Notes under the pieces: generated by a model
The model's database searches: none
What the model was told of the DNA's origin: nothing
Seen by the model: the letters and a program-made list of their open reading frames with translations, nothing else
Shown: positions 62,760-64,000 of the stretch, piece by piece
How the letters are laid out: each line of letters begins with the position of its first letter
How positions within the stretch are numbered: position 1 is the stretch's first letter
NCBI RefSeq assembly: GCF_018860805.1
Contig: NZ_JAHKQR010000002.1
Span: forward strand, 1 to 64,000
Source: Aestuariibacter sp. A3R04
Lineage (GTDB): Bacteria; Pseudomonadota; Gammaproteobacteria; Enterobacterales; Alteromonadaceae
DNA: 64,000 nt
Direction: 5' to 3'
Position numbers and translations under genes: made by a program

Positions 62760-64000
62760 TCAATTGGTCAAATAGCGTTTTCTCAAACGCGCACGCAACA
62801 ACACAGCCAGTACATTTAGCACCAACACTACCAGCAATAGCAGTAAACACGTGGCAAACATCATTGACGCTCCCTTGGCGTCAGTCTGACTATGGAACGC
62901 GCCATCGTAAATCAGCACCCCCAAATGCATGAACTGGCGGTCTAAGTGCAAATAGGGGAACTCACCATCGAACGGCAAATTAGGAGCAAACTTAACCGCA
63001 CCTACAATCATCAACGGCGCCACTTCCCCCGCAGCTCTGGCAATTGCCAGAATAACGCCCGTCATGATTCCGGGTGAAGCAATGGGCAGCACGGTGTAAA
63101 TAATGGTCTCGGCTTTAGTTGCTCCCAGTGCATAACTTCCCGCACGCAAGCCGGTAGGTACCTGACGAAGGCCTTCTTCTGTGGCCACAATAACCACAGG
63201 TAACGTCAGCATCGCCATGGTCAGCGATGCCCAAAACAGTCCTGGTGTACCTAACGTTGGTGCGGGCAGACTGTCAGAAAAAAACAGCGCATCGATATTA
63301 CCGCCCATGGTGTATACAAAAAAGCCCAGTCCGAAAACGCCATACACAATTGACGGCACTCCGGCCATGTTGGCCACACTAACACGGATCACCCCTGTTA
63401 GCAGGGTATTGGGTGCATACTCACTCAGGTAAACTGCGGCCAGAACGCCAAACGGGGTGACAATAATGGTCATAAGGAAAACCATTAACACTGTGCCAAA
63501 CAGCGCAGGGAATACCCCACCGGCCGTATTCGCTTGCTTTGGAGACTGGGATAGAAACTGGCCGATTTTAGTGAAAGTAACGGCAATTTTGCCAACAAAG
63601 CTCAATTGACCCGGAAAAACAATATCCTGAATACGGGCCAGTGCAATTGGCACCACCGCCCCATCGGCCATTGCCACCTCAATGCTAAAATTGTCACGCT
63701 CATTCTCCATCGCAATAATTCTGCTCTGCCACTGGTGAAAAGCGTCATTGAGTTTTTCCCGTGCCGGCGCGTCCCTGGCTACGTTAAGTTGATCGAGTTC
63801 GGCGAGTTTTTGATGGATTTCCGACAACCATCGGGTTCGAATATCTGTGATGCTGGCATCAATCTCATCTACTTTTTTTCGCATCACTTCGTAGTGCTGT
63901 TCAGAAAAAGCAGCGGAGGCTGACCCGTTGATGCGCACTGGAACCCCCATCACAGACAGCCCGTCGTTAAGGGTTATATTTGCCCCGTTGGCAGATTCAA
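62760..64000 (-). CDS. pstA: Phosphate ABC transporter permease PstA, long form, cut by the window end
   Basis: The C-terminal part of a PstA-type permease. The frame is open to the right edge with no stop, so the true start lies outside; the GTG at 63953 is not the real start. The visible 413 codons begin with a hydrophilic region of about 130 residues with a coiled-coil stretch. Five to six helices follow, with the permease loop segment [20 protein letters not shown] (about 285-305 within the visible part). PstA of E. coli is 296 residues, so this belongs to the longer N-terminally extended type. It joins PstB by an 8-bp gap. Confidence 0.92.
   Translation of the reverse strand, partial: ESANGANITLNDGLSVMGVPVRINGSASAAFSEQHYEVMRKKVDEIDASITDIRTRWLSEIHQKLAELDQLNVARDAPAREKLNDAFHQWQSRIIAMENERDNFSIEVAMADGAVVPIALARIQDIVFPGQLSFVGKIAVTFTKIGQFLSQSPKQANTAGGVFPALFGTVLMVFLMTIIVTPFGVLAAVYLSEYAPNTLLTGVIRVSVANMAGVPSIVYGVFGLGFFVYTMGGNIDALFFSDSLPAPTLGTPGLFWASLTMAMLTLPVVIVATEEGLRQVPTGLRAGSYALGATKAETIIYTVLPIASPGIMTGVILAIARAAGEVAPLMIVGAVKFAPNLPFDGEFPYLHLDRQFMHLGVLIYDGAFHSQTDAKGASMMFATCLLLLLVVLVLNVLAVLLRARLRKRYLTN

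Noticed and set aside
61945-62850. A longer PstB start at 62850
   Set aside because: It would overlap pstA by about 90 bases and the extra residues are unlike PstB N-termini.

Overview
The window looks like chromosome from a marine gammaproteobacterium of the Alteromonadales (Alteromonas-like). The reasons are a laminarin-type beta-glucan utilisation locus built on a TonB-dependent receptor, GH16 and GH3 lipoproteins and a LacI-type regulator; a Shewanella/Alteromonas-style metal-efflux permease; a Wzx/Wzy exopolysaccharide locus with sulfotransferases; and a pst-phoU plus pit phosphate block. These assignments come from motifs and gene order only; no database search was run. I saw no rRNA, tRNA, CRISPR array, insertion sequence or prophage.

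Layout. 0.1-5.0 kb: an unrecognised minus-strand operon (membrane alpha/beta-hydrolase, large lipoprotein, secreted protein). 5.1-6.7 kb: a membrane diguanylate cyclase. 7.0-20.6 kb: the beta-glucan locus, with an SP-family sugar porter and its LacI-type regulator (minus), an FHS-family sugar transporter and a GH3 glucosidase (plus), an orphan secreted protein, then GH16 and a TonB-dependent receptor (minus). Near-identical TGTAAGCGCTTACA / TGAAAGCGCTTTCA palindrome pairs lie in front of both the FHS-GH3 and the GH16-TBDR units. 21-25 kb: an ABC-F ATPase, a patatin-like lipase, and a MerR-type metal sensor that overlaps its efflux permease behind a classic 20-bp-spacer promoter. 25-35 kb: housekeeping genes (SbcCD nuclease, DUF885 protein, M24 peptidase, YigZ, hemolysin III).

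35.3-55.1 kb: an exopolysaccharide locus with a beta-helix lipoprotein, a flippase, pyruvyltransferase, two unrelated sulfotransferases, several glycosyltransferases, a polymerase-like protein, Wzc-type kinase, a short OPX protein, an outer-membrane barrel and an initiating phosphotransferase. Together they suggest an acidic (sulfated and pyruvylated) polymer. Inside it, at 38.9-39.4 kb, lie the facing 3' remnants of an AraC regulator and a short-chain dehydrogenase; a class II glutamine amidotransferase gene follows.

55.2-64 kb: an ECF sigma factor with a putative membrane anti-sigma protein and a coiled-coil exported protein; an OxyR-like regulator; a tandem universal stress protein; PitA; then PhoU, PstB and PstA (pst operon, cut by the window end).

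The most notable items are the unassigned three-gene module at the left end, the paired operators and triple WDCCGG modules of the glucan locus, the apparently leaderless MerR transcript, the acidic-EPS gene combination and the AraC/SDR deletion scar.
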